Assembly (NCBI GenBank): GCA_030630165.1
Contig: DAOVNN010000191.1
Span: 1 to 5,829, forward strand
DNA from: Candidatus Krumholzibacteriota bacterium
GTDB lineage: Bacteria; Krumholzibacteriota; Krumholzibacteriia; Krumholzibacteriales; Krumholzibacteriaceae
Direction: 5' to 3'
DNA: 5,829 nt
The first letter of the stretch is position 1, and every line of letters starts with the position of its first letter. Positions 1-5,503 of the stretch are shown here, piece by piece. The notes under the pieces were generated by a model. It was given only the letters and a program-made list of their open reading frames with translations, made no database searches and was not told where the DNA came from. Made by a program: the position numbers and the translations under genes.

Positions 1-563
1 ACCTGCACGACGGCGGTGCCTCGTGGTTCGCCGGGGTCATCGGGGAGCTCAGAGCCCTCGATCCGGCGCCTGTCGTCGAGGTACTCGTGCCCGATTTCGG
101 CGGCGACCTCACGGCGCTCGACACCGTGCTTGACGCCGGACCGGATATTTTTTCACACAACATGGAAACAGTAAGGAGACTTTATCCGGAGATAAGAAGG
201 GGGGCCGACTACGACAGGTCACTTCATCTCCTCTCCGAGGCGAAGAAACGAAAGAGGGAGGTGCTTACGAAGTCGTCATTCATGCTCGGACTGGGCGAGA
301 CGACTGAAGAAATCTTCAAAGCGCTCGGGGACCTCATATCTGCCGGGGTGGATTTCGCCGCTCTCGGACAGTACTTGCGGCCCGGGCTGGACCAGGCGCC
401 GGTAGACCGGTACCTGAGCCCCGAGGAGTTTTCGGAAATCGGGAACACGGGGCGCGCGATGGGGTTTCTCGAAGTGACGGCGGGACCCCTGGTAAGAAGT
501 TCGTACCAGGAAAACCGCACGGGAGTTCGTCGCAATAATGGCCGGGCGACACCGGCTGGTTGA
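1..563 (+). CDS. lipA: Lipoyl synthase, C-terminal part (5' end outside window)
   Basis: Radical-SAM enzyme that inserts two sulfur atoms into the octanoyl group on lipoyl-dependent carrier proteins (E2 subunits, GcvH), making the lipoyl cofactor in the cytoplasm. The open frame runs in from the left edge: bases 1-2 end a codon and the first full codon is at 3. Visible family blocks are LHDGGASWFAGVI (a DLPDGGA-like motif), VEVLVPDFGGD, FSHNMETVRRLYPEIRRGADY and, near the end, GPLVRSSYQ at 483-509. The RSSY serine is known in the family as a ligand of the auxiliary [4Fe-4S] cluster. The two cysteine motifs lie upstream of the window and cannot be checked. About 186 residues remain of a usual 290-330. 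After RSSY there is a tail of about 18 residues rich in Arg and Asn with no recognisable motif. Only 17 bases separate its stop from hpf, so the two may be cotranscribed. The internal ATG at 87 is not the start. Identification is firm. Confidence 0.95.
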   Translation, partial: LHDGGASWFAGVIGELRALDPAPVVEVLVPDFGGDLTALDTVLDAGPDIFSHNMETVRRLYPEIRRGADYDRSLHLLSEAKKRKREVLTKSSFMLGLGETTEEIFKALGDLISAGVDFAALGQYLRPGLDQAPVDRYLSPEEFSEIGNTGRAMGFLEVTAGPLVRSSYQENRTGVRRNNGRATPAG

Positions 564-567
564 TGCG

Positions 568-573
568 AGGAGG
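568..573 (+). promoter_or_regulatory. Ribosome binding site of hpf
   Basis: AGGAGG stands 7 bases before the ATG at 581. It rules out the in-frame TTG at 560 and ATG at 563, which lie upstream of this site and overlap the lipA stop. The start at 581 also gives the expected MIITTTARHF beginning of an S30AE protein. Confidence 0.8.
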
Positions 574-580
574 ATGTGCA

Positions 581-1129
581 ATGATTATCACGACCACAGC
601 AAGACACTTTGAATCCAGTCCCGAACTCGTTGAACACATCGAAGAAAGGATCGGCAGGCTCAAACGATACTTCGACCATATTCTCAATGTCGACGTCATC
701 ATGGACGTCCAGAAATTCCGCCATATTGCCGAGGTGAACGTCCATGTCAATGGGCATGATTTCACCGCCAAGGAAGAATCCGAAGACATGTACGGCTCGA
801 TCGACCTTTCAGCGAAGAGCCTCGAACGCCAGATAAAGAAGTTCAAGGAGAAGATGATCGACAATCATCATCATCCGAAGAAGAACGGCATCAAGCCATT
901 TTCTGCCGAAAAGATCATCAAGGCTGAAAGTGTCGGAAGCGAAGGCGGGATTGACGTGCTCGAGCATATCAATCACGAGATTACGCATCTCAGCGTAGAG
1001 GAAGCGATAATATCGATGTTGGACCGGGAGAAGGATTTTCTCCTTTTCAATAACACTGAATCGGGTAAACTGAACTTCGTGTACAAACGATCTGACGGCC
1101 ACTACGGGGTCATAGACAGCCTCGACTGA
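581..1129 (+). CDS. hpf: Long-form ribosome hibernation promoting factor (HPF)
   Basis: Protein of 182 residues that binds the 30S subunit at the decoding centre and, in the long form, pairs 70S ribosomes into inactive 100S dimers in slow growth. Residues 1 to about 95 are the S30AE (HPF/YfiA) domain: it opens MIITTTARHFESSPELVEHI, followed by a basic LKRYF segment, VNVHVNGHDFTAKEESEDMY and the helix SLERQIKKFKEK. A polar linker with three histidines at 96-98 follows. Residues about 127-182 match the C-terminal dimerisation domain: HLSVEEAIISML, FLLFNNTESGKLNFVYKRSDGHYGVID. Length fits the long HPF class (about 175-190) rather than short HPF or YfiA (95-115). The start is ATG 581 with a strong Shine-Dalgarno. 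It sits directly upstream of hprK, a neighbourhood seen in several phyla where hpf lies by PTS regulatory genes. The coding sequence looks somewhat AT-richer than its neighbours. The family assignment is firm. Confidence 0.94.
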   Translation: MIITTTARHFESSPELVEHIEERIGRLKRYFDHILNVDVIMDVQKFRHIAEVNVHVNGHDFTAKEESEDMYGSIDLSAKSLERQIKKFKEKMIDNHHHPKKNGIKPFSAEKIIKAESVGSEGGIDVLEHINHEITHLSVEEAIISMLDREKDFLLFNNTESGKLNFVYKRSDGHYGVIDSLD

Positions 1130-1150
1130 CGGGGTTGCGGTTCTCGATAC

Positions 1151-1155
1151 GGAGG
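1151..1155 (+). promoter_or_regulatory. Ribosome binding site that sets the hprK start
   Basis: GGAGG lies 6 bases before GTG 1162. The longer in-frame reading from TTG 1135 would put this site inside the coding region and has no good Shine-Dalgarno of its own, so GTG 1162 is preferred. Confidence 0.75.
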
Positions 1156-1161
1156 AAGCCA

Positions 1162-2130
1162 GTGCCACAGGAATATACGGTAAAGGAGTTCTTCGAGGAT
1201 GTCTCGGAGGAGCTCGATCTCGAGGCGCTTACGGAAAACCTCGAGGGACCGATACAGATCACCAGCCAGGATATTCACCGGCCGGCATTTGCGTTGACCG
1301 GATTCATGGAGAATTTTCTCCACAAGCGCATACAGATCATCGGCGAGACCGAGCTGCTCTATCTCGAGTCGCTCGATGAGGGACAGGTCGCCGACGCCGT
1401 TTCGCGGATCTTTTCACAGAATCTTCCCTGCATAATAGTTACCAAGGGACTGGAAGTGCCCAAGCGGATGCTCGACCTCGCGGTCGAGCACGGTATACCA
1501 GTGCTGCGCACCACGAGGCAGACGACAGAATTCATCCACGATCTGACAGGGCATCTCGAGCTGATATTTGCGCCAAGGACGCTGATCCACGGTTCGCTTG
1601 TCGACGTCTATGGCGTGGGACTGCTCTTTTCGGGACGCAGCGCGATCGGGAAGAGTGAGATCGCGCTCGATCTCGTCGAGAGGGGACACAGGCTCGTCGC
1701 GGACGATGTCGTCGAGACTTTCAGGCACGGGGACGCAATCCTCGGCCGTGGACGCGAGCATCTCAAGCACTACATGGAGATCCGCGGAATCGGTATAATC
1801 AACGTGATGGACGTTTTCGGGATCAGGGCCGTGAGGATCCAGAAGAGGGTCGAGGTCGTAGTTCAGCTCGAGGACTGGGACCCGTCGAAGGACTGGGACC
1901 GTCACGGGCTCGACGAGCATTACACCGATATCCTCGGCATAGAGGTGCGCCAGGTCGTCATCCCTATCTTCCCGGGTAAAAATATCACCGTGATCGCCGA
2001 GACGATCGCGCTCAATCATATGCTCAAGGTCTACGGCATCGATGCCGCCAAGCGTCTCGATCAGCAACTGCTCGACATGATGGAGAGCGAAAAGAAGACC
2101 AGACGCTATCTTCTCTACGATCACGAGTAG
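1162..2130 (+). CDS. hprK: HPr kinase/phosphorylase
   Basis: Bifunctional cytoplasmic enzyme that phosphorylates, and by phosphorolysis dephosphorylates, the regulatory serine of HPr. This adjusts PTS flux and carbon control to metabolic state. From GTG 1162 it has 322 residues, close to the family's 305-330. Residues 1 to about 130 are the N-terminal HPrK domain. The catalytic domain follows: H143 in an HGSLVDVYG strand, a Walker A loop GRSAIGKS at 158-165 with K164, the D181-D182 pair in LVADDVV, the signature EIRGIGIINV at 206-215, and the FPGKN loop at 270-274. The usual Walker loop is GxSGxGKS; here the middle glycine is alanine. All other key residues are present, so it should be active. 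It ends 5 bases before the EIIA gene, which suggests tight coupling. No HPr gene is in the window, so the substrate is inferred. Outside Firmicutes, HprK often sits in incomplete or regulatory PTS clusters, as here. Confidence 0.95.
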   Translation: MPQEYTVKEFFEDVSEELDLEALTENLEGPIQITSQDIHRPAFALTGFMENFLHKRIQIIGETELLYLESLDEGQVADAVSRIFSQNLPCIIVTKGLEVPKRMLDLAVEHGIPVLRTTRQTTEFIHDLTGHLELIFAPRTLIHGSLVDVYGVGLLFSGRSAIGKSEIALDLVERGHRLVADDVVETFRHGDAILGRGREHLKHYMEIRGIGIINVMDVFGIRAVRIQKRVEVVVQLEDWDPSKDWDRHGLDEHYTDILGIEVRQVVIPIFPGKNITVIAETIALNHMLKVYGIDAAKRLDQQLLDMMESEKKTRRYLLYDHE

Positions 2131-2135
2131 GAGCC

Positions 2136-2531
2136 ATGACGGACAAGGACATTACCGGAATAGTAGTCACCCACGGACAACTCGGCGAGGAACTTCTCAA
2201 GACGGTCAGACTGATCGTCGGCGAGATATATGACTGTTACGCGCTGTCGGGGTCCGATCTCGGTGACGAGAAGACAGTAGAATCGATCCGCGGGATCCTC
2301 GACGCAAACAACACGAAGAAAGCTGTAGTATTCGTCGATTATTTCGGCGGTTCCTGCGGCGCGTCGTGCGTCAGGGCGACTCGCGGCCTCGAGGGAGTCA
2401 AAGTCATCAGCGGCGTGAACCTGCCCGTCCTGCTCGATTTCGTGACGAAGCAGGGGATGATGGGATTCGACGAGATCGTGGACCATCTTATCAAGCGCGG
2501 CCGGGAAAGTGTCAAGATCGTAGATTTCTGA
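2136..2531 (+). CDS. PTS mannose-family EIIA component (stand-alone)
   Basis: Single-domain EIIA of 131 residues, the usual size of the EIIA-Man domain. It takes phosphate from histidine-phosphorylated HPr onto a histidine and passes it to EIIB in the cytoplasm. The start of the fold is clear: GIVVTHGQLGEELLKTV, with the predicted phospho-histidine H13. Next come LSGSDLGDEKTVESI, the strand VVFVDYFGGSCGASC (equivalent to the DLFGGSP segment, here with two cysteines), and VISGVNLPVLLDFV, a conserved block of the family. The ATG at 2136 is the only sensible start, but its AGGAG (2129-2133) is just 2 bases away and overlaps the hprK stop. Translational coupling to hprK is therefore likely. In canonical operons EIIA and EIIB are followed by membrane EIIC and EIID; here only EIIB follows. 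The sugar specificity, or a purely regulatory role, cannot be read from the sequence. Confidence 0.92.
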   Translation: MTDKDITGIVVTHGQLGEELLKTVRLIVGEIYDCYALSGSDLGDEKTVESIRGILDANNTKKAVVFVDYFGGSCGASCVRATRGLEGVKVISGVNLPVLLDFVTKQGMMGFDEIVDHLIKRGRESVKIVDF

Positions 2532-2562
2532 CAGGGCAAGATCTCACTGAACAGACAGGGAC

Positions 2563-2567
2563 GGAGG
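2563..2567 (+). promoter_or_regulatory. Ribosome binding site of the EIIB gene
   Basis: GGAGG lies 8 bases before ATG 2576, inside the 44-base gap after the EIIA gene. It supports ATG 2576 rather than the adjacent GTG 2579. Confidence 0.7.
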
Positions 2568-2575
2568 GACGATAG

Positions 2576-3049
2576 ATGGTGATTCTGTTCCGTATAGATG
2601 ACAGGCTCATCCACGCACAGGTCGTGGTTGGCTGGGGCAGGAAGCTCAGGCCCGACAGGATAATCCTCGCCGACGACCAGGTAAGCGCCGAAGACTGGGA
2701 GAAGGAACTATACTCGAGCGCGGCCGAACCTGACTTCAAGGTCACGGTCCTGACTCTCACCGATGCTGCCGATCAGATAAGCGGCGGGGTCTTCGACAGC
2801 GAGAAGATCTTCCTGCTCGTGCGTGGGCCGGCTGAGGCGCTCGAGATGCTCGAGATGGGACTCGAGACGAATGAGATAAATGTCGGCGGGCTCCATTTCC
2901 GCGAGGGACGGGAGAAGATCATGGAGAACGTCTGGATCGACGATGAGGAGACGGGATTCCTTCGCGACATAGTAAAGAAGGGTATAACGCTCGAGGCGCG
3001 GGCGCTTCCGGGCGACGAGAGGATAACGATCAATTCAAAGGTAGTCTGA
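2576..3049 (+). CDS. PTS mannose/fructose/sorbose-family EIIB component
   Basis: Protein of 157 residues, the normal length for an EIIB of the mannose family, which carries phosphate on histidine rather than cysteine. The diagnostic N-terminal block RIDDRLIHAQVVVGW is present with the predicted phospho-histidine H13. The usual motif reads IHGQV, so the residue after the histidine is Ala instead of Gly. Later family blocks are DRIILADDQVS, KIFLLVRGP and NVGGLHFREG (102-110). In a transporting system EIIB hands phosphate to sugar bound by EIIC/EIID. Those membrane genes are absent downstream, where a GH57 enzyme begins 17 bases later. The protein has no membrane segment or signal peptide. It probably accepts phosphate from the EIIA encoded just upstream. 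Its final target, whether a distant permease or a regulatory partner, is unknown. Confidence 0.92.
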   Translation: MVILFRIDDRLIHAQVVVGWGRKLRPDRIILADDQVSAEDWEKELYSSAAEPDFKVTVLTLTDAADQISGGVFDSEKIFLLVRGPAEALEMLEMGLETNEINVGGLHFREGREKIMENVWIDDEETGFLRDIVKKGITLEARALPGDERITINSKVV

Positions 3050-3066
3050 AGAGAAGGCGGAGGTAT

Positions 3067-5148
3067 ATGCCGGGCAAGGTCACTTTCATTCTGGGGATCC
3101 ACAATCATCAGCCCGTAGGCAACTTTGATCATGTCATCGAAGAGGCCTACGCGCGGGCCTACCTGCCGTTCATAGAGGTGATGAAGGACTATCCCGGCAT
3201 CCCGTTCGCGCTTCACTGCAGCGGGATACTCTGGGACTGGTTCGCCGAAAAGCATCCTGAATACACGGAGGCAGTGGCATCGATGGCCGCAGCCGGACAG
3301 GTCGAGATAATGTCGGGCGGCTATTATGAGCCGATCCTCACGATCATCCCCGAGAGAGACAGACAGGGACAACTCGCGATGATGAAGGAATTCATCGACG
3401 GAACCTTCGGCGCCGGGCCCCGGGGCTGCTGGCTGACCGAGAGGATCTGGGATCCGCATCTTCCCGACACACTGTCGAAGGCGGGACTCGAGTACGTGAT
3501 CGTCGACGATTCCCATTTCAAAAGCACAGGCTTTACGGCGCGGCAGATGCGCGGATTCTTCCTCTCCGAGGAAAACGGAAAATATATCAACGTATTCCCG
3601 ATCGACAAGAGTCTTCGGTACCTTGTCCCCTTCCACGAGCCTCACGAGGCGATCGAACACCTCAGGGCGATCTCTGAGGAACCGGGCGGCGAGAGAAAGA
3701 TCGCCGTACTGGCCGACGACGGGGAGAAGTTCGGTCTCTGGACGGGGACGCACGACCTCGTATACAAACACAATTGGCTGCGGAGGTTCTGCGACGCGCT
3801 GATGGAAAACTCCGACTGGATCGAGGTTTCTACCTTTTCGAGGGCCGTAGACGAGACCCCGCCGAGAGGCATCGTCTATCTTCCGACAGCCTCGTACAGC
3901 GAGATGATGGAGTGGGCCCTTCCGCTGCGGGCCCAGGAGGCTTACCAGGACGCGAAGGGCATCCTCACGGGCAGTGGCCGGTTCCCCGACGCGGCCGAGG
4001 CGGTAAAGGGCGGTTTCTGGCGGAATTTCCTCGTCAAGTACGAGGAAGCGAACTGGATGCACAAGAGGATGCTGCGCGCGAGCGCCCTCCTCTCCGATTC
4101 AGGGTCAGGCGACGCTGAAGCGAGGAGCCATCTCTACCAGGCCCAGTGCAACTGCGCCTACTGGCACGGTCTCTTCGGCGGCCTCTACCTGCCTCATCTG
4201 CGCAGCGCGATATTCAAGCATGTCCTTGAGGCGGAGGCCACGCTCGACATTCCCGCCATAGAGCGAAGGGATATCGACGGTGACGGGGTAGAGGAAGTGA
4301 TCTTTGCCTCTCCGAAGATGCAGGCATTTTTCAAGGCGAAGGGCGGTGTCCTGCGGGAGCTCGATGACATGCGAACGAGATTCAACCTCACCGATACACT
4401 GACACGGCGCGAGGAGATATATCACAGGGACCTCAAAGACCTCGATAAACAAGGGTTGAACGGGGAGGAAACGGTCAGCATCCATAATCACGGCACAGCG
4501 AAGGAGAAGGGGCTCGAGAAGAAGCTCCTCTACGACCGCTGGCCGAAGGCTTCGCTCTCTGACAGGTTCATGCCGGAAGGTACCACTCTCGACCTCTTCG
4601 CCTCGGGCGCCTACGCGGAGCTGGGCGATTTCGTCGACGGCATCTACGATATCGAGACAGAAGGTGACAGCGTCATCGCCATGTCGAGAAACGGTTCGGT
4701 CGACTCCTCGCCAGTGCGGGTCGAGAAGAGGATCACCCTCGACGGCGCCGGCGCGTCGATGAAGATCGATTATACCGTTACTGCCGGCGGGAGCGGGCTC
4801 TCGTGCCTGTTCGCCGTCGAGAATGTCTTCTCGTTTCTTGCCGGGGATGCCCCCGACAGGTATTTCGAGATCCCCGGGCGTGAGATCGCCGGGGGGAGGA
4901 ACCTCGCCTCGAGTGGCGTCGAGGAAGATGTCGAACGACTCAGGATGGTCGACGAATGGCTCGATCTCGCTATGACTATGGACCTTCCGCCGGACACATC
5001 CGTCTGGCGATACCCGATTGAGACTGTCTCCAACTCCGATTCGGGCTTCGAGAGGGTCTACCAGGGCTCCGCCCTGGTAGTGGTGAGAAAGCTCGACCTC
5101 GGCCCCGGAGAGGCGGAGAGCTTTACGATGGTCATTCTGATTAGTTGA
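3067..5148 (+). CDS. GH57 alpha-amylase / 4-alpha-glucanotransferase
   Basis: Retaining glycoside hydrolase family 57 enzyme acting on alpha-1,4-glucans (starch, glycogen, maltodextrin). It is 693 residues long, close to the archaeal 4-alpha-glucanotransferase and Pyrococcus alpha-amylase type (about 650-660). Conserved GH57 regions appear in order: HNHQP at 12-16; GGYYEP at 84-89; WLTERIWDP at 122-130 with predicted nucleophile E125; ADDGEKFG at 216-223, whose D217/D218 pair holds the acid/base aspartate; and SYSEMMEW at 276-283. The central helical domain has QCNCAYWHGLFGG from 360. At 402-410 an EF-hand-like DIDGDGVEE segment opens the C-terminal beta-sandwich (DUF1926 type), which includes YDRWP at 489-493. 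No signal peptide is visible, so it is likely cytoplasmic and handles storage or imported glucan. Hydrolase and transferase activity cannot be told apart by eye. GGAGG at 3059-3063 is only 3 bases from the ATG, but no other start fits. It is probably the last gene of the operon. Confidence 0.93.
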   Translation: MPGKVTFILGIHNHQPVGNFDHVIEEAYARAYLPFIEVMKDYPGIPFALHCSGILWDWFAEKHPEYTEAVASMAAAGQVEIMSGGYYEPILTIIPERDRQGQLAMMKEFIDGTFGAGPRGCWLTERIWDPHLPDTLSKAGLEYVIVDDSHFKSTGFTARQMRGFFLSEENGKYINVFPIDKSLRYLVPFHEPHEAIEHLRAISEEPGGERKIAVLADDGEKFGLWTGTHDLVYKHNWLRRFCDALMENSDWIEVSTFSRAVDETPPRGIVYLPTASYSEMMEWALPLRAQEAYQDAKGILTGSGRFPDAAEAVKGGFWRNFLVKYEEANWMHKRMLRASALLSDSGSGDAEARSHLYQAQCNCAYWHGLFGGLYLPHLRSAIFKHVLEAEATLDIPAIERRDIDGDGVEEVIFASPKMQAFFKAKGGVLRELDDMRTRFNLTDTLTRREEIYHRDLKDLDKQGLNGEETVSIHNHGTAKEKGLEKKLLYDRWPKASLSDRFMPEGTTLDLFASGAYAELGDFVDGIYDIETEGDSVIAMSRNGSVDSSPVRVEKRITLDGAGASMKIDYTVTAGGSGLSCLFAVENVFSFLAGDAPDRYFEIPGREIAGGRNLASSGVEEDVERLRMVDEWLDLAMTMDLPPDTSVWRYPIETVSNSDSGFERVYQGSALVVVRKLDLGPGEAESFTMVILIS

Positions 5149-5211
5149 TTAAATGGGTAAGAGACCGGTTTTGATAAACCTGGGATCGTAGAGGAATATT
5201 TTGTATTAGGC

Positions 5212-5238
5212 TTGACAGCCCGCCACGAGTGTTATAAC
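5212..5238 (+). promoter_or_regulatory. Sigma70-type promoter of the antitoxin-toxin operon
   Basis: A perfect -35 hexamer TTGACA (5212-5217) is followed after 15 bases by TATAAC (5233-5238). An alternative -10, TAACAT at 5235-5240, gives the ideal 17-base spacing with a poorer match. Either would start transcription around 5245-5250, about 30 bases before the antitoxin ATG. This is the only clear promoter seen in the window and suggests the pair is transcribed on its own. Confidence 0.65.
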
Positions 5239-5251
5239 ATATGTAAAACAC
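5229..5251 (+). promoter_or_regulatory. Candidate autoregulatory operator over the -10 region
   Basis: Two perfect 8-base palindromes overlap: GTTATAAC (5231-5238) and ACATATGT (5237-5244). They sit between the inverted arms GTGTT (5229-5233) and AACAC (5247-5251). Antitoxins with an AbrB/MazE fold bind such symmetric sites as dimers and repress their own promoter, often more strongly with toxin bound. The position on the -10 element fits that role. Binding itself is inferred. Confidence 0.5.
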
Positions 5252-5278
5252 CGATTTGATCAGCTGAAAGGCATTGTC

Positions 5279-5503
5279 ATGGTGAAACTCACAATTCGGC
5301 GGGTGGGAAATTCCCTGGGACTGACTCTTCCGGCGGAAGCTGCCAAAATGCTGCGCATCAAGGAAGGCGATACCATCTATCTCACGGAAACACCGGAAGG
5401 TTACCAGCTGGTGGCCCACGATCCCGACTTCGAAAAGACCATGAAGACAGCCGAGGGCTTCATGAAACGATACCGGAACGCGCTCCGGGAATTGGCCAAA
5501 TGA
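5279..5503 (+). CDS. AbrB/MazE-family antitoxin
   Basis: Small protein of 74 residues, probably the antitoxin and autorepressor of the following Doc toxin. Residues 2 to about 45 form a swapped-hairpin AbrB/MazE/SpoVT DNA-binding domain: KLTIRRVGNSLGLTLPAEAA, then MLRIKEGDTIYL, the classic RxxGNSxGxxxP and GDxxxL pattern. Residues about 50-74 (FEKTMKTAEGFMKRYRNALR) should form a charged helix of the kind that masks the toxin. GAAAGG at 5266-5271 lies 7 bases before the ATG, which supports the start. Its last codons overlap the toxin start in an ATGA (5500-5503), typical of coupled antitoxin-toxin operons. Codon use differs from the genes to the left, and it has its own promoter, so recent acquisition is likely. 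The fold and the pairing are well supported; the direct neutralisation of the toxin is inferred from context. Confidence 0.9.
   Translation: MVKLTIRRVGNSLGLTLPAEAAKMLRIKEGDTIYLTETPEGYQLVAHDPDFEKTMKTAEGFMKRYRNALRELAK

Larger units (their letters stand above)
5149..5278 (+). other. Intergenic spacer between the operon and the toxin-antitoxin pair
   Basis: The longest gene-free stretch here, at 130 bases, and visibly AT-richer than the genes on either side. A weak hairpin is possible at 5165-5183 (CCGGTTT, loop TGAT, AAACC, a bulged T, GG), but no run of T follows. A rho-independent terminator for the GH57 operon is therefore not supported. The right half holds the promoter and palindromes described separately. 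The change in composition marks the likely left border of the inserted toxin-antitoxin module. Confidence 0.6.

Noticed and set aside
1414..2124. Minus-strand open frame of 236 codons opposite hprK
   Set aside because: It is a shadow of hprK. It is rich in Asp, Glu and Leu because it reverses GAC/CTC-type codons, and no family motif is seen.
2530..2560. Direct repeat GACAGGG (2530-2536 and 2554-2560) between EIIA and EIIB genes
   Set aside because: Seven bases repeated once in a purine-rich gap is expected by chance. It has no symmetry and no promoter nearby.
2773..4062. Long open frame of 429 codons on the minus strand
   Set aside because: It lies opposite the EIIB and GH57 genes, whose + strand products match their families motif by motif. 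The antisense product shows no recognisable domain and arises from GC-rich codon bias.
5165..5183. Possible terminator hairpin after the GH57 gene
   Set aside because: The stem is only 5 continuous base pairs plus 2 beyond a bulge, and no T-run follows. It is too weak to call as an intrinsic terminator.
5413..5475. (S/T)xxxE(G/N) Fic-inhibitory motif in the antitoxin helix
   Set aside because: The helix contains TMKTAEG, but the Ser/Thr is one residue too far from the Glu for the motif. Doc-type toxins are blocked differently anyway.
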